A stretch of 64,000 nucleotides of DNA from Anisus vortex (taxonomy: Eukaryota; Mollusca; Gastropoda; Planorbidae): contig OX421497.1 of NCBI GenBank assembly GCA_949126835.1, positions 23,129,612-23,193,611 of the forward strand, in the 5' to 3' direction. A program made the position numbers and the translations under genes. Positions 49,101 through 60,167 of this stretch are shown here, piece by piece (the stretch's first letter is position 1; the number at the start of each line of letters is the position of its first letter). The notes below the pieces were generated by a model, which had not been told where the DNA came from, ran no database searches, and worked only from the letters and a program-made list of their open reading frames with translations.

Positions 49101-52100
49101 ATGCTTAAGAAAAAACAGTTCAACATTGTAAGTAAAGACATTTTATTCTAAATGTGCCCAGTTAAACTGCAATTGTGTATGTGTATATATATAATGTTAT
49201 ACCTTCTTCTTTTCTTCTTGTTCTTGTTCCCATTCTAACCATTTTCTTTTGGACTCAAAATTACTTGGCCTTTTTTTTCTTTCGTCCTCAGCAACAAGCT
49301 CTGCGTGATTTAATTTTCTAGCTTCATTCTGTAGGGAATAGAAAAGAAAAATGAATAGAACAGGGTTTTTATTTTGGTTGATTAGAATAGAGATGAATTC
49401 AAATGTATAACAATTTGATTGTATCAACTTGAACATTGGAAAATTTTGATTTTTTTATATCTGCCCATATCTGGATTTAAAATGTGGATAGTTTTTTGAA
49501 AGCAACAATCTTAAGAATGTTTCATATTTTCCAAAAATCTTCCCACAAAAAGTGTATTTTATCCAGAACTGTTATTATAGCAATTAAAGCTTTTATGCTA
49601 AGCACAGGCACAACTCTTGATGAAAGTTCTAAAACATCTTGAGTTGTTGTTGTTTCAGTTAGATCTCAAAGGCTTGAGAAATATAAACTGCATTTTTATC
49701 TGATCAGCTTGTTTTCATAATATATATTTTAAAATAAAATTATGACATTTTTTCCCAAGAAATTTTAAAAGGACAAAAGTTGGCAGGCATACAATGCCAA
49801 GTCCTCCTTTATAAAGAAGAATTCTCAGCACAATGTTAATGTTATTGTTATTCTTTTGTAAGTCTGTTGCACTGACCATCTTCAATTCCAGCTCCCTCAG
49901 TCGATTTAATTTTGCAGATTTGTTTGTGCTGGCTTTTTTAACACCACTGCCTCCGGCAGCTCTGGTATCCTATGAAACAAAGTTGATCAGCTTGAATTTC
50001 ATAGGCATTATAAAAAAAAAGGCAGTCAGGCTAACATTACCATCTTGCAACAAAGCTATTTTTGTGTGTATATATAATATATGATATAATATAATATAAT
50101 ATATGACCTCTGCATGTCTAGAGTTGTTTCTTTGAATAACCCACACATTAGAATTATTTCATAAATCTCATCAGATTATGAATTATGAATGATATATATT
50201 TAAATTATACATTGAAAGTACAAAAATTGAGACGTATAGAAAAATAATCTTATTAATGATTTGCATAGTTTTACCTTAAAGTCTAACCTAAATTATCCAG
50301 CCTTTAGGTTGCATTGTTAGGCAGGTGGCAGGTTAAGATCATATAAAAAAAAGTATTTTTTTTTAAAAATAAATATTCCTTAGTTAAAAGTACTAACTCT
50401 CTTGATTTCAAGAAACAAATACAATAATTACAAAAAAAGAACAACAATTCCATAAACCATAACCTAAGTCTAGTAGAACAAATAGGCTAGACTCTTTGTT
50501 TTCCAACTAATTAGCTCAAGTCTTAGTCTTTTTAATGCTTTTTTCTCCTAATATTACTTTTTCTTGTTTTTATACATATAGGCTAGGCTAATTTTATTTA
50601 ATGAAATTAATGTACACCAACGACACTGTGTGCTACTGCCGTGTAGTGTAGTGCTGGACAACTAATATAAAAACAGATTTCTACAAATGGTTGGCTAGGA
50701 CATTGTTAAAGATAATCTTTGATCAGTTTCGGGTCTAAAGACAAATCTTTCCTACTAACCTAATCAAAACAGAAAACAAACTATGTCTACAACTTCAAAT
50801 GATGACAAATCTAATTTGAAGTTTGAGTAGGCACCTACTCAGAATCTCAGATGATTTAGTCACTAAGAGTAAAAGTAAGAGTCAGTAGTTAGACTTAGGC
50901 AAGCTATAGGCCTACTTACTGACTTACTGAAAATTTCTGTCTAACTCTAGCCTGCCTATGCCTATATACTTTTATAGTATAGTATAATATAGTAGGCCTA
51001 CTAATATTACTAATGACTAATAATACTAATATAAGATATAAATATATATATTTAGGTCCATATTAAAGAGAATTAAAAAAGATAAGGCCTATTCAATTAA
51101 TGTTAGAATCTAATTTAGATACTGGAACTTCTACTAGTAATAGTAATATTTTAATTTAGTATAGTATTAGTAATAGGCGTAGAAGTAGAACTTTAGATTT
51201 AGCCTACTAGTTTATAGTATAACTACTATAATTATAATATAAGTTACTAAGTTAGAATTAATTAGATTGATTAGATTATTAGAATTTATTGAATAGGCCT
51301 ATATAAATAAAAATAATATATTTATATTAGGCCTATTATTATTAATATTATTATATTATAGTCTAATATAGTTATACTGTTATAGATAGGCCTTATTTAA
51401 AATTTTTATTATTCTAAAATAAATCTAATAAATTTGAACTTATACTTATACTAAATCTAAAGTTCTACCATAGAATATACTATACAATACATGGACCGCT
51501 TGCTTTAGTATTTCTGCTATATGAGGACTCAAAAGACTGCTTTTTGGAATTTCCGATTCATTGTTTCCTTTGCACTTCCGTTTTATCGAATCGCTTCAAT
51601 TTTCTCAATGAAAAATTAAAATCGAAAGTTCTATACAGGGAATACAGCGGAAACATTTAAGTAACAACGAGGAGCATAGAATAGAAGTCATTTAAGACAG
51701 CCTTATTGGTTGCACAAGAAAAAAAAAGTACATAGGCCTATAATTGCTATAAAGCTCTAAAAATAGAGCAAGCGGTCCATCTTATTATTATTATATTATA
51801 GTATTTATAGTCCATCAGAGTCCATGATTCTACTTCTACGCCTATTGCTAGTATTACTAGACTTACTAGTCAGTATAGTAGTATAGTCTAGTATAGTATT
51901 ACTATACTATACTGTATACTGTATAATATACTATATTATATTACTTTAGTCTAGTAAAAGTTCTCTAGTATCTAAATTATATTCTAATAATGGCTATACT
52001 TTGGTTTAACTGCCTCACGGAGTTTTTCTAAGTGCCATATATCAATTTAAAGATCTTTTTGTCCTGAATACAACAATCTAGGTTTCATTGAGCGGTTCCA

Positions 52101-53230
52101 TTTGTGTGATTTTTATTTAATGTTGAAAATTTGGTAATTTTGCATGTTTTATTAAAAATTGTTACTTCCCTTGAGCTTTTTGTGTTAAATTTTGTTACGT
52201 CCCTTTGATTTTTTTATTTTTATTTATTTTTTCTTTTATCCCTATACTATAATATCAAACGCACACACTCCATGTACCACGCGCTTCTCGGACCAGATTT
52301 TTCCCCACTATCGGTTAGTTTCTAAGCTTTCTAAGTATTTGTTAATGATTACTATCTGTTAGTTTCTAAGCTTTCTAAGTATTTGTTAATCATTATTATC
52401 GGTTAGTTTCTAAGCTTTCTAAGTATTTGTTAATGATTACTATCGGTTAGTTTCTAAGGTTTCTAAGTATTTGTTAATGAGTAGTATCGGCCAACCTGGC
52501 CATATCTTGGGACAGGAAGTAGTAATCTAGAAAACCACATGGCACGCATGCGCAAAAAGATTCGAGGACACGATGTGGTCTCCACAAGTAACAATAGGAT
52601 TTTGTGTCGTTTTGTGTTATTTCATATGATATACGGTAAGAATAATTTTATTTTTGTATTCATTTCGTGCTATTTCGCCCCTTTTCCCTTTTTGGTATCG
52701 GTTCTAAGAAATTCCCACTGAAAATTTGAGTAGCGGAGCTATTGATAATTGTGTCTTAGGAAGCCGTCAGACATCGTGTTTTTCATGGCTATTGTATTGT
52801 GACGTCACAAGCCTTTGGTAAACACAATGGAAATGAATTTTTTTTTCGATGAAAAAATTTTTTTTTTCCATTTTCAATAGTCTGCCGCTCTTCCTAAGAC
52901 ACTTATCAATAGATCCACGCGAAAAAATTTTCAGTTGGAATTTTTTAGAACCCTACTTTTCGTGAGGCAGCTGAACCAAAGTATTACCACTAGTCACTAG
53001 TCTCAGTCTCAGTGTGAGTGAGTGAGTGACTCAAAACTCTACATTTTACAACAATTAATTTAAAGAAATTTCCTTGCTGTAATAAGGAGGCGTTAAGTAT
53101 AATAAATAACGCGGATTTCATTAATAAATTGAATATAGTATTAATAAAAGTGTATGCATTTCATTATTACAAGATTAAATGTAGTAGGCTATATTCAGTA
53201 ATAATTATAACTTACTTCTTTTGTCGTCAT
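46158..53230 (-). CDS. SYF2: SYF2 pre-mRNA splicing factor homolog, complete
   Basis: Seven coding exons: 53216-53230, 49877-49969, 49203-49328, 48344-48461, 48106-48196, 46514-46612, 46158-46323; 235 codons plus TAG, all GT-AG and in frame. Conserved SYF2 blocks in order: [158 protein letters not shown]. Known role: component of the NTC/Prp19-associated spliceosome complex in the nucleus. Human SYF2 is 243 aa, so this is full length. The first coding exon carries only MTTKE; an in-frame TGA at 53264-53266 lies upstream of the ATG. A CGGAAGT (ETS-like) core lies at 53238-53244, just upstream. The 3.2-kb first intron is full of palindromic elements. Confidence 0.97.
46854..47352. mobile_element. 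MITE-like element with about 45-bp inverted ends in a SYF2 intron
   Basis: Left arm aaccataaaaacaaagtttt...actccctttattt and right arm aaataaagggagtaaaa...actttcttatggtt are inverted copies with small gaps. About 500 bp, no ORF. Its interior includes a moderately GC-rich block (cagctcgatcggaccacggg). Target duplication not resolved. Confidence 0.65.
51105..51990. repeat. Long imperfect palindrome in SYF2 intron 1, with a fold-back family copy in its loop
   Basis: Arm near 51105-51205 (ttagaatctaatttagatac..., taataggcgtagaagtagaa) returns inverted at 51826-51990 (ttctacttctacgcctattg..., agtatctaaattatattcta). Between them, 51465-51782 is a copy of the family that starts ccatag...atggaccgcttgcttta and ends agagcaagcggtccat. 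No coding content. Confidence 0.7.
51999..52981. mobile_element. Non-autonomous TIR element (about 983 bp) with TA target site
   Basis: Left end ctttggtttaactgcctcac g and right end, inverted, ctttggttcagctgcctcac g, each flanked by TA. Inside are a 44-bp tandem array (52309-52491) and a second inverted pair (tcccactgaaaatttgag / aaattttcagttgga). No transposase found. Confidence 0.75.
52309..52491. repeat. 44-bp tandem repeat, about 4 copies
   Basis: Units tatcggttagtttctaagct ttctaagtatttgttaatga ttac lying inside the 983-bp TIR element, as is common for MITE internal regions. Confidence 0.9.
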
Positions 53231-53538
53231 TTTAATGCGGAAGTATCTCTTTCTGCCAACTCTTCAACGATAGGGCTGAACCGAAAAAAAAAAAAGAAGT
53301 CATTTTCTTGTATTTATCTAGAACCTATTCTAGATCTATGGTTCCGAATTCACTTCCGACCACAAAATAGAAATATAATAGGTTCCGACCAGGGGTGGGC
53401 AAACTTTGTGTGCTTAGTGGCACATTGACAAATAAAAAACTAAATTCTACATTTGTCCTGTTAAATTTATATAGATAACATTGACAACATTACAAGTGAC
53501 CGACCAATTGTAGAAAACCTCACCTTCGCTGCCTAGCG

Positions 53539-54019
53539 TAGGGTTGCAAGACACATGGGTGTCAAAAGGAGGACACCGAGAGACAAAAAGGAGGACATTG
53601 TGTTTCAATTGCATAGTTTCGCAGTTAGCCCGCAACCAGTATGATATTATTACAAGAGCTGCCACTAAGTTTAAATGTGTATTGGTAAACTGAGCAAGAA
53701 ACAGTTTTGTTAAAAATAACATATAAATTCAATGCAGGCTGAAAGGCAGCTTGCATTTGGTTGGGCAACTTTAAAACTCATGCACGAGTCTTCTAAAAAA
53801 ACGGATAATTGTTTTCTTGTACAAGTGATCACCTGTTTATTAATTATATTCCTAACATGTTAGTACTAATTTTAAAATGTATTTGTCCTTATGCCTACAT
53901 AACAAAACATATTACAAAAGCTGGACATTTTAAAGGTATTGTACTCTGCCTGTGGGACGGAGGACAAGAGTCAAAATAGGAGGACATGTCCTCCTTTTGC
54001 CGGACGTTTGGCAACCCTA
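53539..54019. mobile_element. hAT-like MITE (481 bp) with imperfect 8-bp target duplication
   Basis: Ends tagggttgc(a/c)a...aaaggaggaca are inverted. Flanks gcctagcg (53531-53538) and gtctagcg (54020-54027) match at 7 of 8 positions, as expected of an aged hAT target-site duplication. No ORF of transposase type. Confidence 0.75.
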
Positions 54020-54454
54020 GTCTAGCGAGACATGGTGGCTGGAATAACAAAAGAACACAAACACACCAACAAACTGTCTGCAGAGAACTTTCAGAAACCC
54101 ATTTCTTTTGCCGCTCAGTAATCTAAATTAGACTAGGCGCCAGAGTCTGGCGTTCGTTTTATAAGCCATGTAAGCGATGGCTGGGATTGACAATAGAACT
54201 AAAAACAATAATAGGCTATCGCCGAGAATATAACTAATGTTTGCAAAGCATTGAATGAAGTGAACTTTGTGAATCCAACATGTTTTTTTTTAAATATTTC
54301 CTTTAGAAAAATAATTCTTGGCCCACCCCATGAAGTACGAAATACTTAGCCTACCTTATTTCATTTTAACATCCCTAATTCTGATATATAGGCTAAACTA
54401 ATATATTTTTGCTCACTACGTTATATTAGGTGAAACATTAAAATTAGGTCGATT

Positions 54455-54535
54455 AATAATAATAATAATAATAATGACATTTGTATAGCGCTGCCAACAA
54501 GCAAAATGCAAGCTCAGAAAGCATTTAACATAAAA
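54455..54535 (-). mobile_element. SINE 3' tail fragment
   Basis: (taa)n tract followed by tgacatttgtatagcgctgc, on the minus strand the agcgctatacaaatgtca-(tta)n tail shared with the 33.9-kb SINE family. Confidence 0.55.
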
Positions 54536-54793
54536 CCAAGAACACGGATACAATCTATAGGCTAATATTAGGCTACATATTAAAATTTAGTAATTTTTAC
54601 GTTTTCGTTCCTAATTTCTCTGAAAAATTGAATGAGATAAAAATGTATTAGTATCAGTGGAGTCGCCAGTATTGTAAGGAGTGGGTGGCAAATAGTGCAA
54701 GGTAGGGGGACAGGGAAGGCAACTATACCGTGTGTATATAATGTGTGTGTGTGACAATAATGTAAGAAGGAATAGTGAACTAATGGTTAAAAT

Positions 54794-55584
54794 TAGGTTT
54801 GTTAAAACTGGTTTTTCTTCAAAACGGTTTTCGGTTCTATAAAACCGGATTTCGGTTTCTCAACCCCTCTCCATCCCCCTTCCCGCGCAATGTCACCAGT
54901 TACAGGCCGGAAAAGCCAAATGTGCGTAGTTTTGTAGGTATATTTGAAAAATAATTCAAATTTAATTATAGCGTTTGCAGGGCATTCAAGATGGTTCATT
55001 TTTTTTAATACAATATGATTTTAAAATTCTTTAGAACTAACAAAATTCTGGGCTCATTGATTAAAACCGATATAGCTTTCAATAGTGATTATCAAATTTG
55101 CGATTATCGTTGACCATTATATTAAAAATTAAAAAGCATATGAAGAGGATGACGATGTTAATCCAGGATGCAGTTCGCAGATGCGTACGCAATCTAGCGA
55201 TACTGCCACCGCTCCTGCTTATCTGTCGGGAACATTATTTACAACGAGCCATCATTAAAGACGTTTTTTTCTAAATTTTCTAACACAAACGATTGTAACT
55301 GTAACTTAACATTCGCTTTGATGTTGTTTTTGTCGCAAGCCATAGTTGGTATCTAGTCTATGACTAAATAATGTTAGCAAGGCATTTCAAGAATTGTTTT
55401 GTGTGAATCCAACATTAGGCCTTTTTATTAAAAATAGAAAAACCAAAAAAAAAAAAGCCTGTGCTACTTGAAAAAGGCTAATGATTAGGCCTACCTCCCA
55501 ACCAAGAAACCGAAATCCGATTTTGAAAATCAAAACCGGTTTTCGGTTTCAAAACCGGAATCCGGTATTCGGTTAACATCCCTA
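54794..55584. mobile_element. hAT-like MITE (791 bp) with perfect 8-bp target duplication
   Basis: Ends tag(g)tttgttaaaactggtt / inverted tagggatgttaaccgaatac, with subterminal aaaccggatttcggtttc repeats on both sides. Flanked on both sides by gttaaaat (54786-54793 and 55585-55592). No transposase ORF. Confidence 0.85.
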
Positions 55585-55882
55585 GTTAAAATAGAAGGCT
55601 AATTTACAACTGGTGCACAATTTCCCCCTAAACTATTTGACAATTAACATTGTACCAAAAGCTATTTTAGTGAAACGTAGAATTAGACATGATTAAATAT
55701 GTAGGCCTATATGAAAAGAACAATAGTAAACACATGAGAATTATAGTCAATTAGTCTAATTATTAGTCATCTTTTTAACAAGTTTTAAAATGTATTACAA
55801 TTAATTAGCATATAGTATAGACCTTTCCGTTTTAGATCTATTTTAAACATAAAAGCAAGCGTCTAAAATTGTGTTACTTGTT

Positions 55883-55975
55883 TTGAGGGGGGGGGGGGGG
55901 ATAACCAATTGTTGACGTAATTATGTGGGGGGGGGGGGTCTCTGAAAGTTTGACAGTTGTTGACAAGGGGGAGGG
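55883..55975 (+). repeat. Cluster of long G-runs
   Basis: Three runs of G (about 14, 13 and a mixed gggggaggggggagg) within 100 bp, interleaved with the repeated phrase ttgttgacgtaatta (also near 55997). It could form G-quadruplexes or be a slippage-prone remnant of a transposon end. Confidence 0.6.
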
Positions 55976-56737
55976 GGGAGGTAAAAATCGCCTAAAAATT
56001 GTTGACGTAATTAATGGACGTCCCCTAAGTCCCCTAAGACTATATCTCTTACAGTCTTAGATTTTTATCTCTTCTGGTCACCAGATAATTTTTCTTATTC
56101 TGGTCCGGTACTGGAACAGGCATCGTTCTATATATATCACCTGCTTATATTGACATTGAGTAGGCCTATAATATAGGCCTATAATAAATAATCAGAGACT
56201 ATTATTAGTCTCTCTGTAAATAATGTCGATTCTATCGGAAATACCACGTCACTCGCACGTGTAAAATTTGGAATTTCCAGTCTACTGCCAAGGCAATAAT
56301 AATATAGGCCTATATTTAAAATTTCCCATTCTAAAAATAGTGATTAGGCTGGTTGATTGGTGGTCACTTAGGAAAATAATATTTAGGCCTACTGGCCTAC
56401 TGTTTGGGTAACCACATAATATTTATTTTTTTCCTATTTTAGAGTCTGCACAAATAGTTACAAAAAATAATAATGAGGATTTATAAAAGGCATCTAGTCG
56501 TAGCCTTATAATTTATAATAGTCATAAGTAGGCCTAGGCCTACATGCAAGCTTAAATTTGATCAATTTACTGACAAATTCAAAAATTTATTTATTTATAT
56601 TCACTATTACTATTATATAAGTAAGCATGCAGGCCTTTTTATATAAAGCTTATATGTTAGTCTGGACTGTTTTATAGCTTTAGTTCATATAATGCATTCT
56701 ATTCTCGTATGTCTTTTTTTTTTTTTTTCAATTCCCG

Positions 56738-56816
56738 ATTCTAAATGAAGTAATTGTTATACAAGTTCCGTTTTATTAAATCGCATTTGTTTCGACTTTA
56801 AATGAATACTTGTAGG
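56738..56816. mobile_element. Fold-back family fragment interrupted by the hAT insertion
   Basis: The stretch attcccgattctaaatgaag...aatgaatacttgtagg is the reverse complement of 62827-62906 and continues as cctattaa after the hAT element at 60161. It is therefore the target of that insertion. Confidence 0.8.
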
Positions 56817-56972
56817 CATGGGCGCCCGCAGGGGGGGGGGGGCAAGGGGGGGCGCTTGCCCCCCCCCTTGAAAAGTGCCCCCCCCCCCTGGATTGATAGA
56901 TAAAAAAAATTGTTTATACTAAAATAGAAATAAAAATAATAATTAACAAATTTATAATTAATTGTAACAACT

Positions 56973-57260
56973 GTGACTATTTCCATTGTCATATCGATCT
57001 CATTATCTTTGGGGATTAATCAGGTATACCACATTGACAATTTTGATAGTGATGCCTGGAGTTGGTTTGATTTTTGGAAAACGCGAGGATACAAAAGTAG
57101 CCAAGATTTCATCGACGTGTTACCTTTTACAAAGTTTTATCCGGCTGTCAGGAATGCCTTACTAGTTTTGCTAATATTACCAGCAACAACATGTACGGTG
57201 GAGCAATCGTTAAGTAAATTCGTCGGCATTTTACGTCTCGAGAGACGATCCATTTCCCTT
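56973..57260 (+). pseudogene. hAT transposase C-terminal dimerisation-domain fragment
   Basis: Reads NFDSDAWSWFDFWKTRGY, FTKFYPAVRNALLVLLILPA-TTCTVEQSLSKFVGIL and ERRSISLTG. The P-A-T-x-C-x-V-E-Q-S-x-S pattern is the conserved hAT C-terminal motif of ZMYM1/ZBED-like transposases. The reading frame then runs into antisense LINE sequence near 57235-57260, so the natural end is lost. Confidence 0.85.
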
Positions 57261-58610
57261 ACAGGCCCTCATGTGGCTAAAGAGGCCAATCCTGGACGTA
57301 CAGGCACGGTCACACTTGCTGCAGTTGAATGTAGCGGAGTGGACCACATATTTCTCCACCGTCTTTTTCCTGGCGCGCTCCTCTCCCGCCAGCCTGGAAC
57401 CTTCTTTGATTCCTGCCCTCCAAGTGGGTCTATCCTGCGCCATGATCTCCCGTTTGGGTCAATTTGGAGTTGTTTTATATCTCTTTTGCAGACGTACGAA
57501 AATCTCAGTTTTGGACGTCCAGCAGGTCTCTGTCCCGAAGCTAACGTTCCATATAGAATGTCCTGTGGAAGTCGACCCAGTGGCATTCGGCGTACATGAC
57601 CTAGCCAGCTGAGACGTCTGTTACTGAGAGTAATGCGGATGTCTTGACACCCTGCTCGGCATACAAGACCTAGCCAGCTGAGACGTCCGTTACTGAGAGT
57701 AATGCGGATGTCTTGACACCCTGCTCGGCATACAAGACCTAGCCAGCTGAGACGTCCGTTACTGAGGGTAATGCGGATGTCTTGACACTCTGCTCTTCGT
57801 AGGACCTCTGCGTTTGAAACCCTGTCCTGCCATCTTATATCTAAAATGCGTCTGAGACACCTGAGGTGAAAGGTGTTCAGGTTTCTCTCTTCCCAGGAAT
57901 ATGTGCTCCATGTTTCAATACCGTACAGCAGGGTACTCAGAACGCATGTTCGATAAACTAGTGACTTAGTGGAGCGTGTAAGCAGCGGGTTCATCCAGAC
58001 TCGTTTTTTTTTATAATCTTGCCATAGTGCCCATGGCTTTAGCTATTCTACTATTAATCTCCCCATCTAGGACACACTGCTTGAGATTTTGGCTTTGAGC
58101 CTGTTTAGATTGAAAAGCTTTCCAGATCTCCTTGTGTCAAGGTAGACACCCTCGTTGCAGTCTCCATAAGCATAGTCCAGTAGACACGAGAAGAATATTC
58201 CAAACAAGGTGGGTGCATGTACGCAGTCTTGTTTAACACCGCTGCGGACGAAGGGCTCTGATTAAACATCACTGTGCACCTGGTTTTCTTAAAAAAAAAA
58301 ACAGGCAATGAAAGAGAGCAGTTTTTGGAGGGAATCCTATTTTTGCTGACCATATCAAATGCTTTAGTGAGATCAACGAAAGCAATGTATAATGGCTTAT
58401 TCATCTCGCGGAATCTCTCTTTTAGCAGTCGAAGGGAGGAGATCATGTCTATAGTGGATCTGCCGCTTCTGAAACCGCACTGAGACTCTGGATAGACTCT
58501 AGATGCCAGCACCTGCAGCCTTGATAGTGCCTCTTGCAAAGATTATACCAACTATGCTCAAGAGGGAGATTCCTCTGTCTTTTTGCAGTCGCTGCGGTCT
58601 GCTTTGTTCT
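57231..58610 (-). pseudogene. LINE reverse-transcriptase fragment nested in the hAT element
   Basis: Minus strand, N- to C-terminal: YKNKADRSDCKK, then LASRVYPESQCGFRSGRST-IDMISSLR, LYIAFVDLTKAFDMVSKNRI, and later TCVLSTLLYGIETWSTYSWE, LRCLRRILDIRWQDRVSNAE, SWLGHVRRMPLGRLPQDILY, ending with a zinc-finger-like CSKCDRACTSRIGLFSHMR. These are reverse-transcriptase, connection and C-terminal finger motifs of jockey-like or F52C9.6-like non-LTR elements. The middle of the polymerase (YADD region) is missing and frames are broken. A 69-bp segment is tandemly triplicated at 57598-57795. Confidence 0.88.
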
Positions 58611-58907
58611 TATATAATGTAACGAAATCTGCTAAATGGCTGTGTGACGCGTCTAGTGTGACAACACTATGCTAGCAGTCACCGCTGGCTAGCAGTGTAA
58701 CTGTAAAAGGTGTGCAATTAGTAAATCTCTCTGGCTAGTATATAGCCTTTCCACAACAAGTCCAATGTAGTACCTCCTCGTGGTGGCGGATGTACACTGG
58801 AGCTGTGAGGCTCCAAGCTGAACTGAAATGATCTTGGCGGAGGTTTGTCCCCTAGATGTGAGGCAGGTATGGTAGCACATTACGTCGTGTAAAAACATGG
58901 CTTAGAT

Positions 58908-59724
58908 CATAGGTTCTCAACGGGGTTATTCAACTAATAAGGAATAGGAATAGCAATGACGTTTCGATAAAGTGGGGGTCAATATTTGGTAAATATGGTG
59001 TGCGGCCGGCTGGTCCTATTGTTGATTTACCGGACTGTCAACCCTGCTGACCGTTCACTGTCGCCTTAACGCATGTTAATATTATTGTCTCAGTTTTGAA
59101 TTCTTTAAATTACTGTCAAAGCTATCGTTAAAGGGTATAGATATGTAGCAATCATACAAACTGAGTAGTTATTGTGATGCTTAAAAATATACATATACAT
59201 TATTTAGTCATATAATATTTATATAATTTTCAAATATTTTTTACAGTTTGATCATTTTAAAGTTAAAAGTGTAAGCCATTAATTTTTTATATAAAAGAAA
59301 AAAATACAGAAATATTAGTTCAAATGAAACGAATTAATTATCTCCCTTTTAATTAACAAATGTTTCCACTTTTGATTCAATAGTGATGCCGAAAAAAGTT
59401 CTGTTTTGTGATATAACAAATTTTACTGATTATTATTATGTCTTTAAATACATTATATACATTCAACATTGTGGTATTCATAACAAGATTTAATTATTAG
59501 AGGATTAAAATAATTTACGTTAAACAGTTGTAAATAAACATTTCATGCATTAATTGTTTTGTCCATTTAAGGAGTTTATATTTAAAACATTAATAATTAC
59601 AGAAATTACATGATATAGTGCTATAGGCCTATATATGTTTAATTAAAATTAAGTTGGGGGGGGGGGGCGTGAGCGGAAAAAGTGTAAAAGGGGGCGGTGA
59701 GCCGAAAAAGGTTTAAAACCTATG
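58908..59724. mobile_element. Nested hAT MITE (817 bp) with perfect 8-bp target duplication
   Basis: Ends cataggttctcaa / inverted cataggttttaaa, flanked by gcttagat at 58900-58907 and 59725-59732. Subterminal G-runs on the right end (59654-59666). No ORF. It lies inside the outer hAT element, so it inserted later. Confidence 0.87.
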
Positions 59725-60167
59725 GCTTAGATTGCTTAGATCTACAATGTCAGATGAACGTCTGTCAAGGTAGTGCATGTTGTGCGTACACAGAGGCAAA
59801 GTGAACTGCAACAAAAAAGATTTTATGGACAAAATCGGAGATATGTTTGGTAGCGATAACAGACGACTCCAGTTCTTGAATTAAGAATACATTTTATTTT
59901 GAATTTACGTTGTAATATTGTTTGTTTAAAGTAAGGTTTGTTGTATGGTTTACGTTTATTATATACATATATTGTGCTAATAAAAAATGTGTTGCTACAG
60001 TATGCCCTTCATTACTACAGTGTACTACAATTACTTCAGTGTTCTGTCCGTTCGTTCACCATACAAATACGCTCAGTAAATTAAAACTACATTAAAACAT
60101 TACTAAAAATATTTTGCCCCCCCCCCTAGAAAATTTTCTGCGGGCGCCCATGCTTGTAGGCCTATTA

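Larger units (their letters stand above)
56817..60152. mobile_element. hAT transposon (3,336 bp), internally deleted and itself a host for nested elements
   Basis: Terminal inverted repeats catgggcgcccgcag (15 bp, perfect) at both ends, with G/C-run subterminal sequence. Perfect 8-bp target duplication cttgtagg at 56809-56816 and 60153-60160. A hAT transposase C-terminal fragment lies just inside the left end. A LINE fragment (57231-58610, opposite strand) and a hAT MITE (58908-59724) are nested inside. The N-terminal transposase part is absent, so the element is non-autonomous. Confidence 0.93.

Noticed and set aside
53391..54331. A larger hAT element starting caggggtgggcaaac
   Set aside because: A possible inverted end exists near 54320-54331 (ggcccacccca), but the flanking 8-mers do not match, so boundaries are unsupported.
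57269..57994. Functional 241-aa reverse-transcriptase gene
   Set aside because: It lacks the catalytic core, contains an internal triplication and frameshifts, and is a nested LINE remnant.
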